A stretch of 9,942 bases of DNA, from positions 1 through 9,942 of the forward strand of contig JAOZUV010000047.1 in NCBI GenBank assembly GCA_029938505.1, in the 5' to 3' direction. The DNA is from Bacteroidales bacterium (GTDB lineage: Bacteria; Bacteroidota; Bacteroidia; Bacteroidales; GCA-2711565). Below are positions 1-7,151 of this stretch, piece by piece. The translations under genes and the position numbers were made by a program. Position 1 is the stretch's first letter. Each line of letters starts with the position of its first letter. A model generated the notes under the pieces. That model was not told the origin of the DNA and did no database searches. It was given only the letters and a program-made list of their open reading frames with translations.

Positions 1-283
1 TCAAATCACCTGATTCACTAATCCAGTCTTCACCTAGGTTTATAAATGCTCTAAACAAATCAGGGTAATCATCTGGATTAATCTCTGAACCTGTAATGTT
101 TTTGATCTCTATATCTGGATATTGTGTACTTATCTTATCGAGATTGAACATTTCTATTTTCTTCAATGAAACAACTTCCTGTTCAACAGATCCCGAACGG
201 GTATGATTAAAAGGTAAAAAGATCATAGAAATACTTAGTGATATCAATGCCAAAGCAAGTGTTCTACGCAACCAAATTTTCAT
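1..283 (-). CDS. Exported protein of unknown function (partial, C-terminus outside window)
   Basis: The reading frame opens with ATG at 283 and stays open to the window edge, giving 94 visible residues. It begins MKIWLRRTLALALISLSISM, a short basic stretch followed by a hydrophobic segment of about 15 residues. That predicts a Sec signal peptide or a single N-terminal membrane anchor, so the protein acts outside the cytoplasm. The part after it is hydrophilic and acidic (around residues 40-94) with no motif I recognise. The start lies 21 bp downstream of the stop codon of the FecR-domain gene, with no terminator or promoter between them, so the two are probably co-transcribed. No Shine-Dalgarno sequence is visible, as is usual in Bacteroidota. 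The C-terminal part is not in the window, so no function can be assigned. The call as a real gene rests on the signal peptide, the operon spacing and the uninterrupted frame. Confidence 0.72.
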   Translation of the reverse strand, partial: MKIWLRRTLALALISLSISMIFLPFNHTRSGSVEQEVVSLKKIEMFNLDKISTQYPDIEIKNITGSEINPDDYPDLFRAFINLGEDWISESGDL

Positions 284-304
284 ATCAATTAGATTTAATT
301 AAAA

Positions 305-2905
305 CTATTTATAGGCATTCCAGGATGGGGAAGCCCCATTTTTTGCTAAAACGGTTCCGTTCATTTTGATCCCATTCTGAGTTATTGTTCCTGAATATTT
401 TCCATAATCCCCGGAGGCATACCGGATGGTAAATTCAATAGAATTTCCTGATACTTGGCCATCAATTGTTCCATTATCATATTGGTTCCAATTCGCAGTT
501 CCAGTAATTCGACCTGATTGGTTTTGCTGAAGAGTGAGTGTGCCATCATAGCCGTTATGTTGATTGATCTGCCATTGTCCAGCCACAGATGTATTTGAAC
601 CAGTAGTAACTTTTGATGCATCCCAGGATGGGGAAGCCCCATTTTTTGCTAAAACAGTTCCGTTCATTTTGATCCCGTTTTGAGTCACTGTTCCTGTATA
701 TTTTCCATAATCCCCAGAAGCATAACTGATGGTAAATTCAATTGAATTTCCTGATAACTGTCCGTTAATTGTTCCATTATCGTATTGGTTCCAATTCGCT
801 GTTCCGGTAATTCGACCTGATTGGTTTTGCTGAAGAGTAAGTGTTCCATCATAGCCATTATGCTGATTAACTTTCCATTGCCCATCCACCGTGGTATTTG
901 AACTATTGGCCGGACCAATGTCCATGATGAGCGGTTCGCCGCTAGCAAAGAATATGGTCATGCGGTAGTTGGTTTCCCCACCTCTGATGGATCCGTTGTC
1001 CTCTACAAAAAAGTCCAGGGTGTTTTGGCCAGAATCCAAGCTGAAGTTGACTGAACCGTCAGACTGGCTCATGGTCCTGTTTTGATTGACCACCCCGCCC
1101 AGCCATAACCTATTATTGGGTCTGGTATCCCAGGTCGAGCGAAGTCCATTGGTGTTGCTAACTTCCACGGCCGTAATTGTCCGGTTAGGAGCACTGAACT
1201 GGGCTCGGAATATGGCATCAGTTTTTCCGTTTCCGCGAAGTGTCTCATTACGGCCAACCATGTCTTGATTTGAGTTGACTGTTAGTAGCCTGGCTGTGCC
1301 CTGAGAATTATTGGCCGGACCAATATCCATGATGAGCGGTTCGCCGCTAGCAAAGAATATGGTCATGCGGTAGTTGGTTTCCCCACCTCTGATGGATCCG
1401 TTGTCCTCTACAAAAAAGTCCAGGGTGTTTTGGCCAGAATCCAAGCTGAAGTTGACTGAACCGTCAGACTGGCTCATGGTCCTGTTTTGATTGACCACCC
1501 CGCCCAGCCATAACCTATTATTGGGTCTGGTATCCCAGGTCGAGCGAAGTCCATTGGTGTTGCTAACTTCCACGGCCGTAATTGTCCGGTTAGGAGCACT
1601 GAACTGGGCTCGGAATATGGCATCAGTTTTTCCGTTTCCGCGGAGTGTCTCATTACGGCCAACTATGTCTTGATTTGAGTTGACTGTTAGTAGCCTGGCT
1701 GTGCCATGAGTTTGGGAGAAGGTAATGGGTAAAGTAATATTTTCTGAATTTCCAATATCGGAATTATCCCAACCTGCCTTGCCTGCTGTATTTATAGATG
1801 GATCTGTTTGATTTAAGCTAGGAACACAGTTTTTGTCAAGTGAAGCAGTTATTCCTGCACTTACTTTCATAGGGCGTATATTGCTATTCAAACATGAAAA
1901 ATTCACTAGTCCTTCGTATACAGTAACGGTAGTTTTGCCAGTATTTTTGTCATAGTTTACTTCAAATTCAGTTCCCTCGCAACCAACTATAGCATTACTA
2001 ACTATGATTTTGAATCCTTTGTGGTTCTTACCATAACCTGCGAAAAGTAATTTACCGAAAAAGGCCGTAATTCCCCCCTTCTTATATTTTACTTTTTTTT
2101 CCAGTCTTATCTTGGTATTCGGTTTTATCATAATAAGGGGTTTGTCTGGATAATAGTCCAAAATGACTTTCACCATCACATCGTTAGTTATCAGGATGTC
2201 ATCTTCGTAAATAACATCACCCTTTTTGAGCTTCTCCCCTGATTGGTCTTTTAATGATTTCAGCCTTTCAATTGTCCCATCTTTACTTCCTATAATTGCC
2301 ATGATATATCCCATTTTTACATGTGATTTTATTACCTTACCACCTTCTCTAGGGAAAAACCAATATTCATACTCGATTGATAGGTTATCTTCTGGGACTA
2401 CATCACCTTCTATCGATACCCATACCTCTAAATTTGTCGTCGGATTTTCTTTCGTCGGCCAAGTTACCCAACCCCCAGCATTCGCATTGGGAACAAAATC
2501 TTTTAGACTAGATTGACCCTCCCAAACCCAACCATCATAACCTTTCAGCTTTGCCAGACTTCCGAGTAGTTGAGTACTTTGTCCTACTCCGTGTTGATTA
2601 GATAATCCAACTCTGAGACTTATACTGCCTATTTTTTTGACCATAACGCCAATGAAGCCTGGGCCTCGAACTGTAAAACCTCCTATTATTTTTGGGGGCT
2701 GGATTTCGGTTGACTTTTTGAACTGATACTTACCAGAAAATACTATCTGACCTCCTGCGCTTTTCCATTGCTTTTCGTTTGATTTCTTTTCTTGAGCACT
2801 GGCTTGAATAAACACAAACAGAAAAAATAAGATAAGAAAACTTGAAAACTTGATTTTTGAAATAGGAGAATACGTTTTAGAAGAAATCACTTTAGACTCT
2901 TTCAT
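305..2905 (-). CDS. Secreted FecR-domain protein with two pairs of tandem C-terminal repeats
   Basis: This protein has 866 residues. Residues 1-38 form a signal peptide: a long basic N-region, a hydrophobic core around 21-34, and a probable cleavage site after ASA at 35-37. Residues 45-200 are an unrecognised beta-rich region full of W, G and Y. Residues about 200-350 resemble the FecR domain: a KKGDVI turn near 228, then IVSNAIVGCEGTEFEV near 301-316 and VTVYEGLVNF near 327-336, the family's conserved core. Two nearly identical 135-residue units follow (about 400-534 and 535-669), then two 101-residue-spaced units (about 675-762 and 776-863) that I count as 91 percent identical. In classical systems FecR is an inner-membrane anti-sigma regulator with a cytoplasmic N-terminus. 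Here the whole protein is predicted to be exported and no sigma factor adjoins it, so I infer a structural, surface or ligand-binding role. The only ATG before the signal peptide is at 2905. It probably heads a unit with the exported protein that ends at 283. Confidence 0.88.
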   Translation of the reverse strand: MKESKVISSKTYSPISKIKFSSFLILFFLFVFIQASAQEKKSNEKQWKSAGGQIVFSGKYQFKKSTEIQPPKIIGGFTVRGPGFIGVMVKKIGSISLRVGLSNQHGVGQSTQLLGSLAKLKGYDGWVWEGQSSLKDFVPNANAGGWVTWPTKENPTTNLEVWVSIEGDVVPEDNLSIEYEYWFFPREGGKVIKSHVKMGYIMAIIGSKDGTIERLKSLKDQSGEKLKKGDVIYEDDILITNDVMVKVILDYYPDKPLIMIKPNTKIRLEKKVKYKKGGITAFFGKLLFAGYGKNHKGFKIIVSNAIVGCEGTEFEVNYDKNTGKTTVTVYEGLVNFSCLNSNIRPMKVSAGITASLDKNCVPSLNQTDPSINTAGKAGWDNSDIGNSENITLPITFSQTHGTARLLTVNSNQDIVGRNETLRGNGKTDAIFRAQFSAPNRTITAVEVSNTNGLRSTWDTRPNNRLWLGGVVNQNRTMSQSDGSVNFSLDSGQNTLDFFVEDNGSIRGGETNYRMTIFFASGEPLIMDIGPANNSQGTARLLTVNSNQDMVGRNETLRGNGKTDAIFRAQFSAPNRTITAVEVSNTNGLRSTWDTRPNNRLWLGGVVNQNRTMSQSDGSVNFSLDSGQNTLDFFVEDNGSIRGGETNYRMTIFFASGEPLIMDIGPANSSNTTVDGQWKVNQHNGYDGTLTLQQNQSGRITGTANWNQYDNGTINGQLSGNSIEFTISYASGDYGKYTGTVTQNGIKMNGTVLAKNGASPSWDASKVTTGSNTSVAGQWQINQHNGYDGTLTLQQNQSGRITGTANWNQYDNGTIDGQVSGNSIEFTIRYASGDYGKYSGTITQNGIKMNGTVLAKNGASPSWNAYK
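315..600 (-). repeat. Short internal tandem repeat, copy 2 (protein C-terminus)
   Basis: This is one of two units spaced 303 bp apart (101 codons). By eye the two 286-bp stretches differ at about 33 positions (about 88 percent identity), and the proteins differ at 8 of 88 residues. The unit reads GQW-x2-NQHNGYDGTLTL, later GTANWNQYDNGT and SGDYGKY, and ends NGASPSW. The alternating W, G, Y and T pattern suggests a small all-beta module. Confidence 0.92.
618..903 (-). repeat. Short internal tandem repeat, copy 1
   Basis: This is the partner of the unit at 315-600, in the same orientation and frame. A linker rich in Ser, Thr, Asn and Gly (KVTTGSNTSVA) joins the two. Its divergence from its partner is much larger than that between the 405-bp units, so this duplication is older or has not been homogenised. 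Confidence 0.92.
905..1305 (-). repeat. Long internal tandem repeat, copy 2 (C-terminal side)
   Basis: This is the second coding copy of a 405-bp unit (135 codons) in the FecR-domain gene. Compared with 1310-1710 I count four differences over 401 bp, at 920, 1238, 1259 and 1301. Two are silent and two change a residue (Met for Ile, Gln for His). Sampled GC content is about 52 percent, against about 32-38 percent elsewhere in the same gene. The encoded unit contains TWDTRPNNRLWLGG and FFVEDNGSIRGGETNYRMT, probably a beta-sandwich-like extracellular module; I cannot name the family. Confidence 0.95.
1310..1710 (-). repeat. Long internal tandem repeat, copy 1 (N-terminal side)
   Basis: This is the first coding copy of the 405-bp unit, directly adjoining the other at the same spacing and in frame. 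The near identity at silent positions points to a recent duplication or ongoing gene conversion rather than selection on protein sequence alone. Confidence 0.95.
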
Positions 2906-2928
2906 TGGTTGGTTAATTAGGTTAATAA

Positions 2929-2958
2929 CAAATATGAATAGACGTATGCAATAATCAA
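2929..2958 (-). promoter_or_regulatory. Promoter of the FecR-domain gene
   Basis: On the minus strand the sequence is TTG, 19 bp, then CATATTTG. It matches the Bacteroidota consensus TTG-N19-TAnnTTTG with one mismatch, at the first base of the -7 box. Transcription would start near 2922, giving a 5' leader of under 20 nt before the ATG at 2905. Confidence 0.6.
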
Positions 2959-3023
2959 CATAGCTAATATAAAAGAAATTAAATACTTATGCAAAATGCT
3001 TTCCGAAATAGGATAGAAATTAA

Positions 3024-3064
3024 GGGACGGCATCCCAAAAAAGAGGGATGCTGTCCCTTTTTAT
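3024..3064 (+). terminator. Strong intrinsic terminator with no obvious upstream gene
   Basis: A 13-bp stem (3024-3036 with 3044-3056, one G-T pair) encloses a 7-nt A-rich loop and is followed on the plus strand by a run of T. The minus strand lacks a T tail, so it stops plus-strand transcription. No plus-strand gene lies upstream of it in the window. Confidence 0.8.
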
Positions 3065-3081
3065 ATCTGAAATAGTCAAAT

Positions 3082-3116
3082 AAAAAAGCCGTTCATAATT
3101 TCTAAACGGCTTTTTT
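3082..3116. terminator. Bidirectional intrinsic terminator
   Basis: The arms AAAAAAGCCGTT (3082-3093) and AACGGCTTTTTT (3105-3116) form a 12-bp hairpin with A and T runs on both sides, so it can act in either direction. It directly abuts box A. On the minus strand it would end a transcript that runs through box A. Confidence 0.8.
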
Positions 3117-3118
3117 AT

Positions 3119-3172
3119 GCTCCCCCTATTATACAAAGTTGCAACCAAAAACTTATATTTTTGAGAGGGAAG
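3119..3172. repeat. Box A, copy of a 54-nt intergenic element
   Basis: It aligns without gaps to 7098-7151, with 46 of 54 positions identical by my count; the first 15 bases (GCTCCCCCTATTATA) are perfect. Both copies sit immediately beside an A6GCC...GGCT6 hairpin and upstream of a plus-strand gene. Read on the minus strand, each ends in AGGGGGAGC just before the hairpin, as the 3' end of a small RNA would. Its function is unknown. Confidence 0.7.
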
Positions 3173-3301
3173 ATAGACCAAAATACAAATAGAATTGATT
3201 GTGGTAAAGGCTATTTAGAATGTAATAAGAGGATTTGAGTTTAGAAGAACTTGAAGGTAAATTATTGATTTTAAGTTATACATATTAAATATTTATTAAT
3301 T

Positions 3302-3331
3302 TTACTCAAAACAACTAACTTTTTTCTTTTG
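3302..3331 (+). promoter_or_regulatory. Possible promoter of the hybrid kinase gene
   Basis: TTA, 19 bp, then TTCTTTTG fits the Bacteroidota promoter pattern with one mismatch in each element. It would start transcription near 3338, about 24 nt before the TTG start codon. Weak evidence in very AT-rich DNA. Confidence 0.25.
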
Positions 3332-3361
3332 CATTATCAGCGTATTGGCGACTAAATATTT

Positions 3362-6300
3362 TTGACTAGACAAACTAAAATATCCGATCTGTTTCCCAGA
3401 AAAATCTTTCTTCTGATAATTCTTACTATAATCAATTACCATTGCGTAGCTCAACGATATAAGGTAACGCAATATGCCGAAGCTGATGGTTTGGGCAATT
3501 CATCAACTTATGATATTAGCCAGGATTCAATTGGTAAAATGTGGTTTGCAACCCGTGCAGGTATTAGTTCATACGATGGATCAACCTGGGAAAATTTTAA
3601 TGCAAATGATGGACTCCATGGGAGAGGGTCTGCTTTTGTTGAAGTAGATGAAAAGGGTATTATCTGGGCATTATCATTAAGATCCCCATTTTATCTGACT
3701 GCATTTAATGGAGACAGATGGGAGATTATTTTCCCAATAAAGAGGACTGAAGAATTAAGCTTATACAGATCTTTATCGGTGCACTATGAAAATAATAAAC
3801 CGGTAGTACTTATTGGCACAAAAGACAAAGGTGTTTTGGTTAATCGTCATGGGAAATGGACTAATTATACCGAATCTAATGGCTTACTGAGTGATATAAT
3901 AACAGCCACCTGTTTTGTTCAAGACAGTATTTTTGTTGCTTCTAGTAGAGGTATTAACATTATATTCAATAACAGGATTAGCATACTTGACAAACAGAAG
4001 CTTGGGTTCCCTGATAATAATATTATTGGGATGTGTAGTCAAAGGATTACGGATGATGATCAAGACAAATATATTGTGTGGATTGCCGGAAAAGATTGGT
4101 TGGGATATATTTCAGAGCAGGAATTTATATTAGTATCATCAGATATTAATATAACAGTTGACAAACAATACAATAGCATTTATCTTCTCCCTGATCAGGA
4201 TTATGGCATATACATTTATAATGAATTTTCTGTAACGTATTTTGATCTCGACACAAAAGAGTCTAACTCTTTAGGACTAAAGAATGGATTGATTTCTGAG
4301 GGTGCTATTTCTATTTTTATTGATAGGGAAAGAAATACATGGATTGCAGGTGGAAGAGGCGTAAATAAAATTCAATCTAAACGATTTGCTAATTATTACA
4401 AAGAAAATGGTTTATCTGACAATGAGGTGACTTCAGTTGAAGAGATAAGTCCTGGTAAGTATGTTTTTGGGCATATAGGCGCACTTACATTTTATGAGAA
4501 TGGTGTATTTAATAAACTTGAGCTTACAAGTCCTTCGAGTAATTGGCATGAGAAGAGGGTTATGGATATTAGTATTGGTAATGATCATAATATCTGGATT
4601 GCAGTGGGTTCATTGGGTGTAGGATGCATCGATATAAATAAAAAAATTAAATGGTTCGGAGAAAAAGAGGGACTTCTAGGGAGAATAACCTCTGTGATAT
4701 CGACAAGCTCAGGCAAAATATATGCATCTTCTTTTAAAGGCTTTTTTGTTTTATCCGAAAATAAGTTTGAATTAGTGAAAACCGAAGGATTGGGAGATCC
4801 AAAAATCAGGAAGATATTTGAGACCAAAGATGGTTCACTTTATTGTGCAAGATATAATGACGGAATTTACAAGCTGAAAAATGGAATGCTAGAAAGTATT
4901 AAATATGATGGTGAAAAAGCTTTTAATAGCACATACTCTGTTTGGGAGAGTCCGGAAGGCGATATTCTGGTTGGTACTTTGGGTGGATTACTGAAAATAC
5001 AAGATTCAGTCCTTGTGAAATTTAATGATATACCACTTGAGAGACCAGTTTATTTAATCATTAACGACCATAAGGGACAAATATGGTTTGGGTCTGATAA
5101 TGGAATATACAGATGGGATGGAAATGATTTGGAACATTTTTCAGTAAATGAAGGTCTTGCTGGACATGAAATAAATCGTGATGCAGGCTTATTAGATTCT
5201 AATAATAATTTATGGTTTGGAACTAATAATGGCGTATCACTTTACAAAGGCAAATACGATTATAGTGACGATCCTGAAATTCCCGCTCCAAACATTGTTT
5301 TGTCATTTATTGAAATTGAAGGCGATACCTTGTCATTTAATGAGAAAATAACACTTGATTATAATAAAAATGATTTAGCGTTCCATTTTAAAGGTATTTC
5401 CTTTATAGATGAAAACCAGATTTATTATAAATGTAAATTAGAGGGATTTGATAAAGACTGGACTCCTGAATTCAGATCTTTACGAAATAGCTATCGGTAT
5501 TTAAATCTAAAACCAGGAAGATATAGATTTTGTGTTAAGGCCAGAAACGCTTTAGGTGTTTGGAGTGAACCCCTCTGTTCAAACGTAATTATAATTAAAC
5601 CCCCATTCTGGTTTCAGTGGTGGTTTATGACTATTGCTGCCGTTTTTATTTTACTGATTATTAGTGCTATATTACGATTTATTAGCCAAAAACAATATGC
5701 ATCCAAATTAAAGAAAACCGTTCAAATCAGAACAAAAGAATTGAAAGAGGCTAAAAATAAAGCTGAAGAAAGCGACCGTTTGAAGTCTACATTTTTAGCA
5801 AGCATGTCTCACGAATTGCGTACCCCGCTCAATGCTATTATTGGCTTTTCTGATATTATTGATGATAAAGTGTCTAAAAAACAAGCACAATTATATGCTA
5901 AAACAATCAATAAAAGTGGAAATCAATTACTTGGAATTGTTGAAGATTTGTTCGATATCACCTTGATTGAAGCCGGGCAAACCAAGGTAATAATAGATTT
6001 TGTAAACATTGATAGAGTGTTTTTAGAACTTGGTGAAGTAATGAAGGTTGAACAAACTTTGCTCAAAAAAGAAGGTGTAAACATTTCTATAATCGAGCCT
6101 CAAAAGCCTATATCAGGAGATATCAAAACAGATTATATTAAGCTTAAGCAAATATTAATTAATCTTTTAAAGAATGCACTGAAGTTTACAGAAAAAGGAA
6201 GCATAAAGTATGGATATAATATTAGCTTGAATAATGAAATCGAAGAGTTAGAATTTTTTGTAGAGGATACAGGTATAGGAATTCCCATTGAGAAGCGATC

Positions 6301-6901
6301 TGTTATTTTTGAAAACTTTAAACAAGTTACTGAGTCACATGCTAAATTGTATGGAGGGACCGGGTTAGGATTGGCAATTTCAAAAAAATTAGTTGAATTA
6401 TTAGGAGGAAGAATATGGATAGATTCAGCAAAAAGAAAAGGAACTAAGTTTTACTTTACAATTCCCTTTATTAAGATGCCTGAACTAAAGAGTAGTACAC
6501 AAGAGCTGGCTTTAGTAAAAGAAAAAGGAGATCGTATAACCAAGTTCAATATTCTCATTGCTGAAGATGAAGAGTCTAGTTCTGAGTATTTGAATGTTCT
6601 GCTAAAGCAAATGGGTTTTGAGTCTTTTTTGGCTAGGGATGGATTTGAAGTAGTAGAATTTATCAAATCAGAAAGGGATGTAGATTTAATTTTGATGGAT
6701 ATAAATATGCCAGGGCTTAGTGGATTTGAAGCAACAAAAATCATTAAAGAGATGAAACCAACAATCCCAATTATTGCACAAACTGCTTATGCCATTTCCG
6801 GGGATAGAGAAAAAGCACTGGAGGCTGGTTGTGATGATTATATTGCTAAGCCAATAAGGAAAGATGAGCTCAAAGAGAAGCTGCAAAAGTTTCTTAATTA
6901 A
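3362..6901 (+). CDS. Hybrid sensor histidine kinase with Reg_prop propeller, Y_Y_Y domain and C-terminal receiver
   Basis: This is a 1179-residue membrane sensor. Residues 14-31 are a signal peptide (KIFLLIILTIIN, ending CVAQ). From about 40 to 640 there are Reg_prop-type propeller repeats, such as GKMWFATRAGISSYDG near 58 and NNLWFGTNNGVSLYKG near 615, with further copies near 322, 407 and 571. Residues 645-745 are a Y_Y_Y domain, 750-772 a transmembrane helix and 780-812 a coiled coil. The HisKA box is SHELRTPLNA with phospho-acceptor His817. The ATPase has N934 and N938 in the N box, DTGIGIP at 969-975 and GGTGLGLAI at 998-1006. The receiver has the acidic pair E1068-D1069, phospho-acceptor Asp1113, Thr1141 and Lys1163. 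All key residues are present. Related Bacteroidota hybrid systems usually end in an AraC-type helix-turn-helix; this one stops after the receiver. The in-frame stop TAA at 3353 leaves no ATG, and the next in-frame ATG (residue 60) would remove the signal peptide, so TTG is the likely start. Confidence 0.93.
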   Translation: MTRQTKISDLFPRKIFLLIILTIINYHCVAQRYKVTQYAEADGLGNSSTYDISQDSIGKMWFATRAGISSYDGSTWENFNANDGLHGRGSAFVEVDEKGIIWALSLRSPFYLTAFNGDRWEIIFPIKRTEELSLYRSLSVHYENNKPVVLIGTKDKGVLVNRHGKWTNYTESNGLLSDIITATCFVQDSIFVASSRGINIIFNNRISILDKQKLGFPDNNIIGMCSQRITDDDQDKYIVWIAGKDWLGYISEQEFILVSSDINITVDKQYNSIYLLPDQDYGIYIYNEFSVTYFDLDTKESNSLGLKNGLISEGAISIFIDRERNTWIAGGRGVNKIQSKRFANYYKENGLSDNEVTSVEEISPGKYVFGHIGALTFYENGVFNKLELTSPSSNWHEKRVMDISIGNDHNIWIAVGSLGVGCIDINKKIKWFGEKEGLLGRITSVISTSSGKIYASSFKGFFVLSENKFELVKTEGLGDPKIRKIFETKDGSLYCARYNDGIYKLKNGMLESIKYDGEKAFNSTYSVWESPEGDILVGTLGGLLKIQDSVLVKFNDIPLERPVYLIINDHKGQIWFGSDNGIYRWDGNDLEHFSVNEGLAGHEINRDAGLLDSNNNLWFGTNNGVSLYKGKYDYSDDPEIPAPNIVLSFIEIEGDTLSFNEKITLDYNKNDLAFHFKGISFIDENQIYYKCKLEGFDKDWTPEFRSLRNSYRYLNLKPGRYRFCVKARNALGVWSEPLCSNVIIIKPPFWFQWWFMTIAAVFILLIISAILRFISQKQYASKLKKTVQIRTKELKEAKNKAEESDRLKSTFLASMSHELRTPLNAIIGFSDIIDDKVSKKQAQLYAKTINKSGNQLLGIVEDLFDITLIEAGQTKVIIDFVNIDRVFLELGEVMKVEQTLLKKEGVNISIIEPQKPISGDIKTDYIKLKQILINLLKNALKFTEKGSIKYGYNISLNNEIEELEFFVEDTGIGIPIEKRSVIFENFKQVTESHAKLYGGTGLGLAISKKLVELLGGRIWIDSAKRKGTKFYFTIPFIKMPELKSSTQELALVKEKGDRITKFNILIAEDEESSSEYLNVLLKQMGFESFLARDGFEVVEFIKSERDVDLILMDINMPGLSGFEATKIIKEMKPTIPIIAQTAYAISGDREKALEAGCDDYIAKPIRKDELKEKLQKFLN

Positions 6902-6962
6902 TTATAATATCAGGAAAATTGAGCTTAAAGAATAGCGAGGATTGTTAATTTTTTTTTAAATA

Positions 6963-6978
6963 CTCCTCTTCTTGGACT
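6963..6978 (-). repeat. Exact 16-nt fragment of the tRNA-Asn 3' end
   Basis: On the minus strand this reads AGTCCAAGAAGAGGAG, identical to the last 16 nt of the tRNA-Asn at 9057-9130: the end of the T loop, the T-stem 3' side, the acceptor 3' side and the discriminator. The match stops exactly at the tRNA end, as at an attachment-site remnant. The same bases also supply the left arm of the kinase terminator. Confidence 0.75.
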
Positions 6979-7019
6979 TCCTTCGGAATAAACTTCTCGT
7001 CCAAGATTTTTTTCTTTTT
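6970..7019 (+). terminator. Terminator of the hybrid kinase gene
   Basis: TCTTGGAC (6970-6977) pairs with GTCCAAGA (6999-7006) around a 21-nt loop that contains a small TTCC/GGAA hairpin, followed by a T-rich run to 7019. It lies about 70 bp after the kinase stop codon and is oriented for plus-strand transcription. Confidence 0.7.
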
Positions 7020-7047
7020 AAATCTCAAATCGATAATCAAAAATCAT

Positions 7048-7102
7048 CAATCGTTAAATAAAAAAAGCCGACCATTTGGTCGGCTTTTTTCTCTTGAGCT
7101 CC
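7048..7102. repeat. 55-bp direct repeat, left copy, carrying a tRNA-type terminator
   Basis: It is identical over all 55 bp to 9006-9060, in the same orientation and 1958 bp away. It contains the complete hairpin that follows tRNA-Asn, plus the GAGCTCC that at the right-hand copy is the tRNA end and its immediate flank. Identity breaks at 7103, where box B continues instead of the tRNA. Confidence 0.95.
7061..7090. terminator. Bidirectional terminator (copy of the tRNA-Asn terminator)
   Basis: A 13-bp perfect stem (AAAAAAGCCGACC with GGTCGGCTTTTTT) encloses a 4-nt ATTT loop and is flanked by A and T runs, so it can work on both strands. It provides a second stop after the kinase gene on the plus strand, or ends any minus-strand transcript reading through box B. 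Confidence 0.85.
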
Positions 7103-7151
7103 CCCTATTATAAAAAGTTACAACCAAAACTTTATGTTTTAGTGATGGAAG
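7098..7151. repeat. Box B, copy of the 54-nt intergenic element
   Basis: This is the partner of box A (3119-3172), 46 of 54 positions identical with no gaps. It overlaps the end of the 55-bp repeat by 5 bp (GCTCC), so box and tRNA flank share a junction. It lies about 265 bp upstream of the peptidase gene. Confidence 0.7.

Larger units (their letters stand above)
2906..3361. other. Divergent intergenic region (456 bp)
   Basis: This region separates the minus-strand FecR unit from the plus-strand kinase. From left to right it holds the FecR gene promoter, a plus-oriented terminator (3024-3060), a bidirectional terminator (3082-3116), the 54-nt box A (3119-3172) and an AT-rich kinase leader. 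I see no convincing protein gene here. Terminators between two divergent genes are unexpected and suggest a rearranged junction or an unannotated transcript. Confidence 0.7.

Noticed and set aside
1069..1673. Pairs of identical short frames on both strands inside the 405-bp repeats (about 60-62 codons each)
   Set aside because: They are alternative-frame shadows of the FecR-domain gene, duplicated only because the underlying DNA is duplicated; they have no start context, homology or separate conservation.
305..1710. Tandem repeats as a CRISPR-like array
   Set aside because: The units are 101 and 135 codons long, in frame and directly adjoining within a single coding sequence; there are no short repeats with unique spacers anywhere in the window.
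3134..3163. Box A as a promoter (TATTTTTG at 3156-3163)
   Set aside because: The only upstream TTG is 14 bp away rather than about 19, and box B has TATGTTTT and TTA at the same places, so neither copy fits the promoter consensus well.
3119..3172. Boxes A and B as remnants of a protein gene (both translate on the minus strand to a related peptide containing YNRGS)
   Set aside because: Only about three of eight differences are silent, and the frame runs straight through the terminator hairpins. A non-coding repeat or RNA end is more likely.
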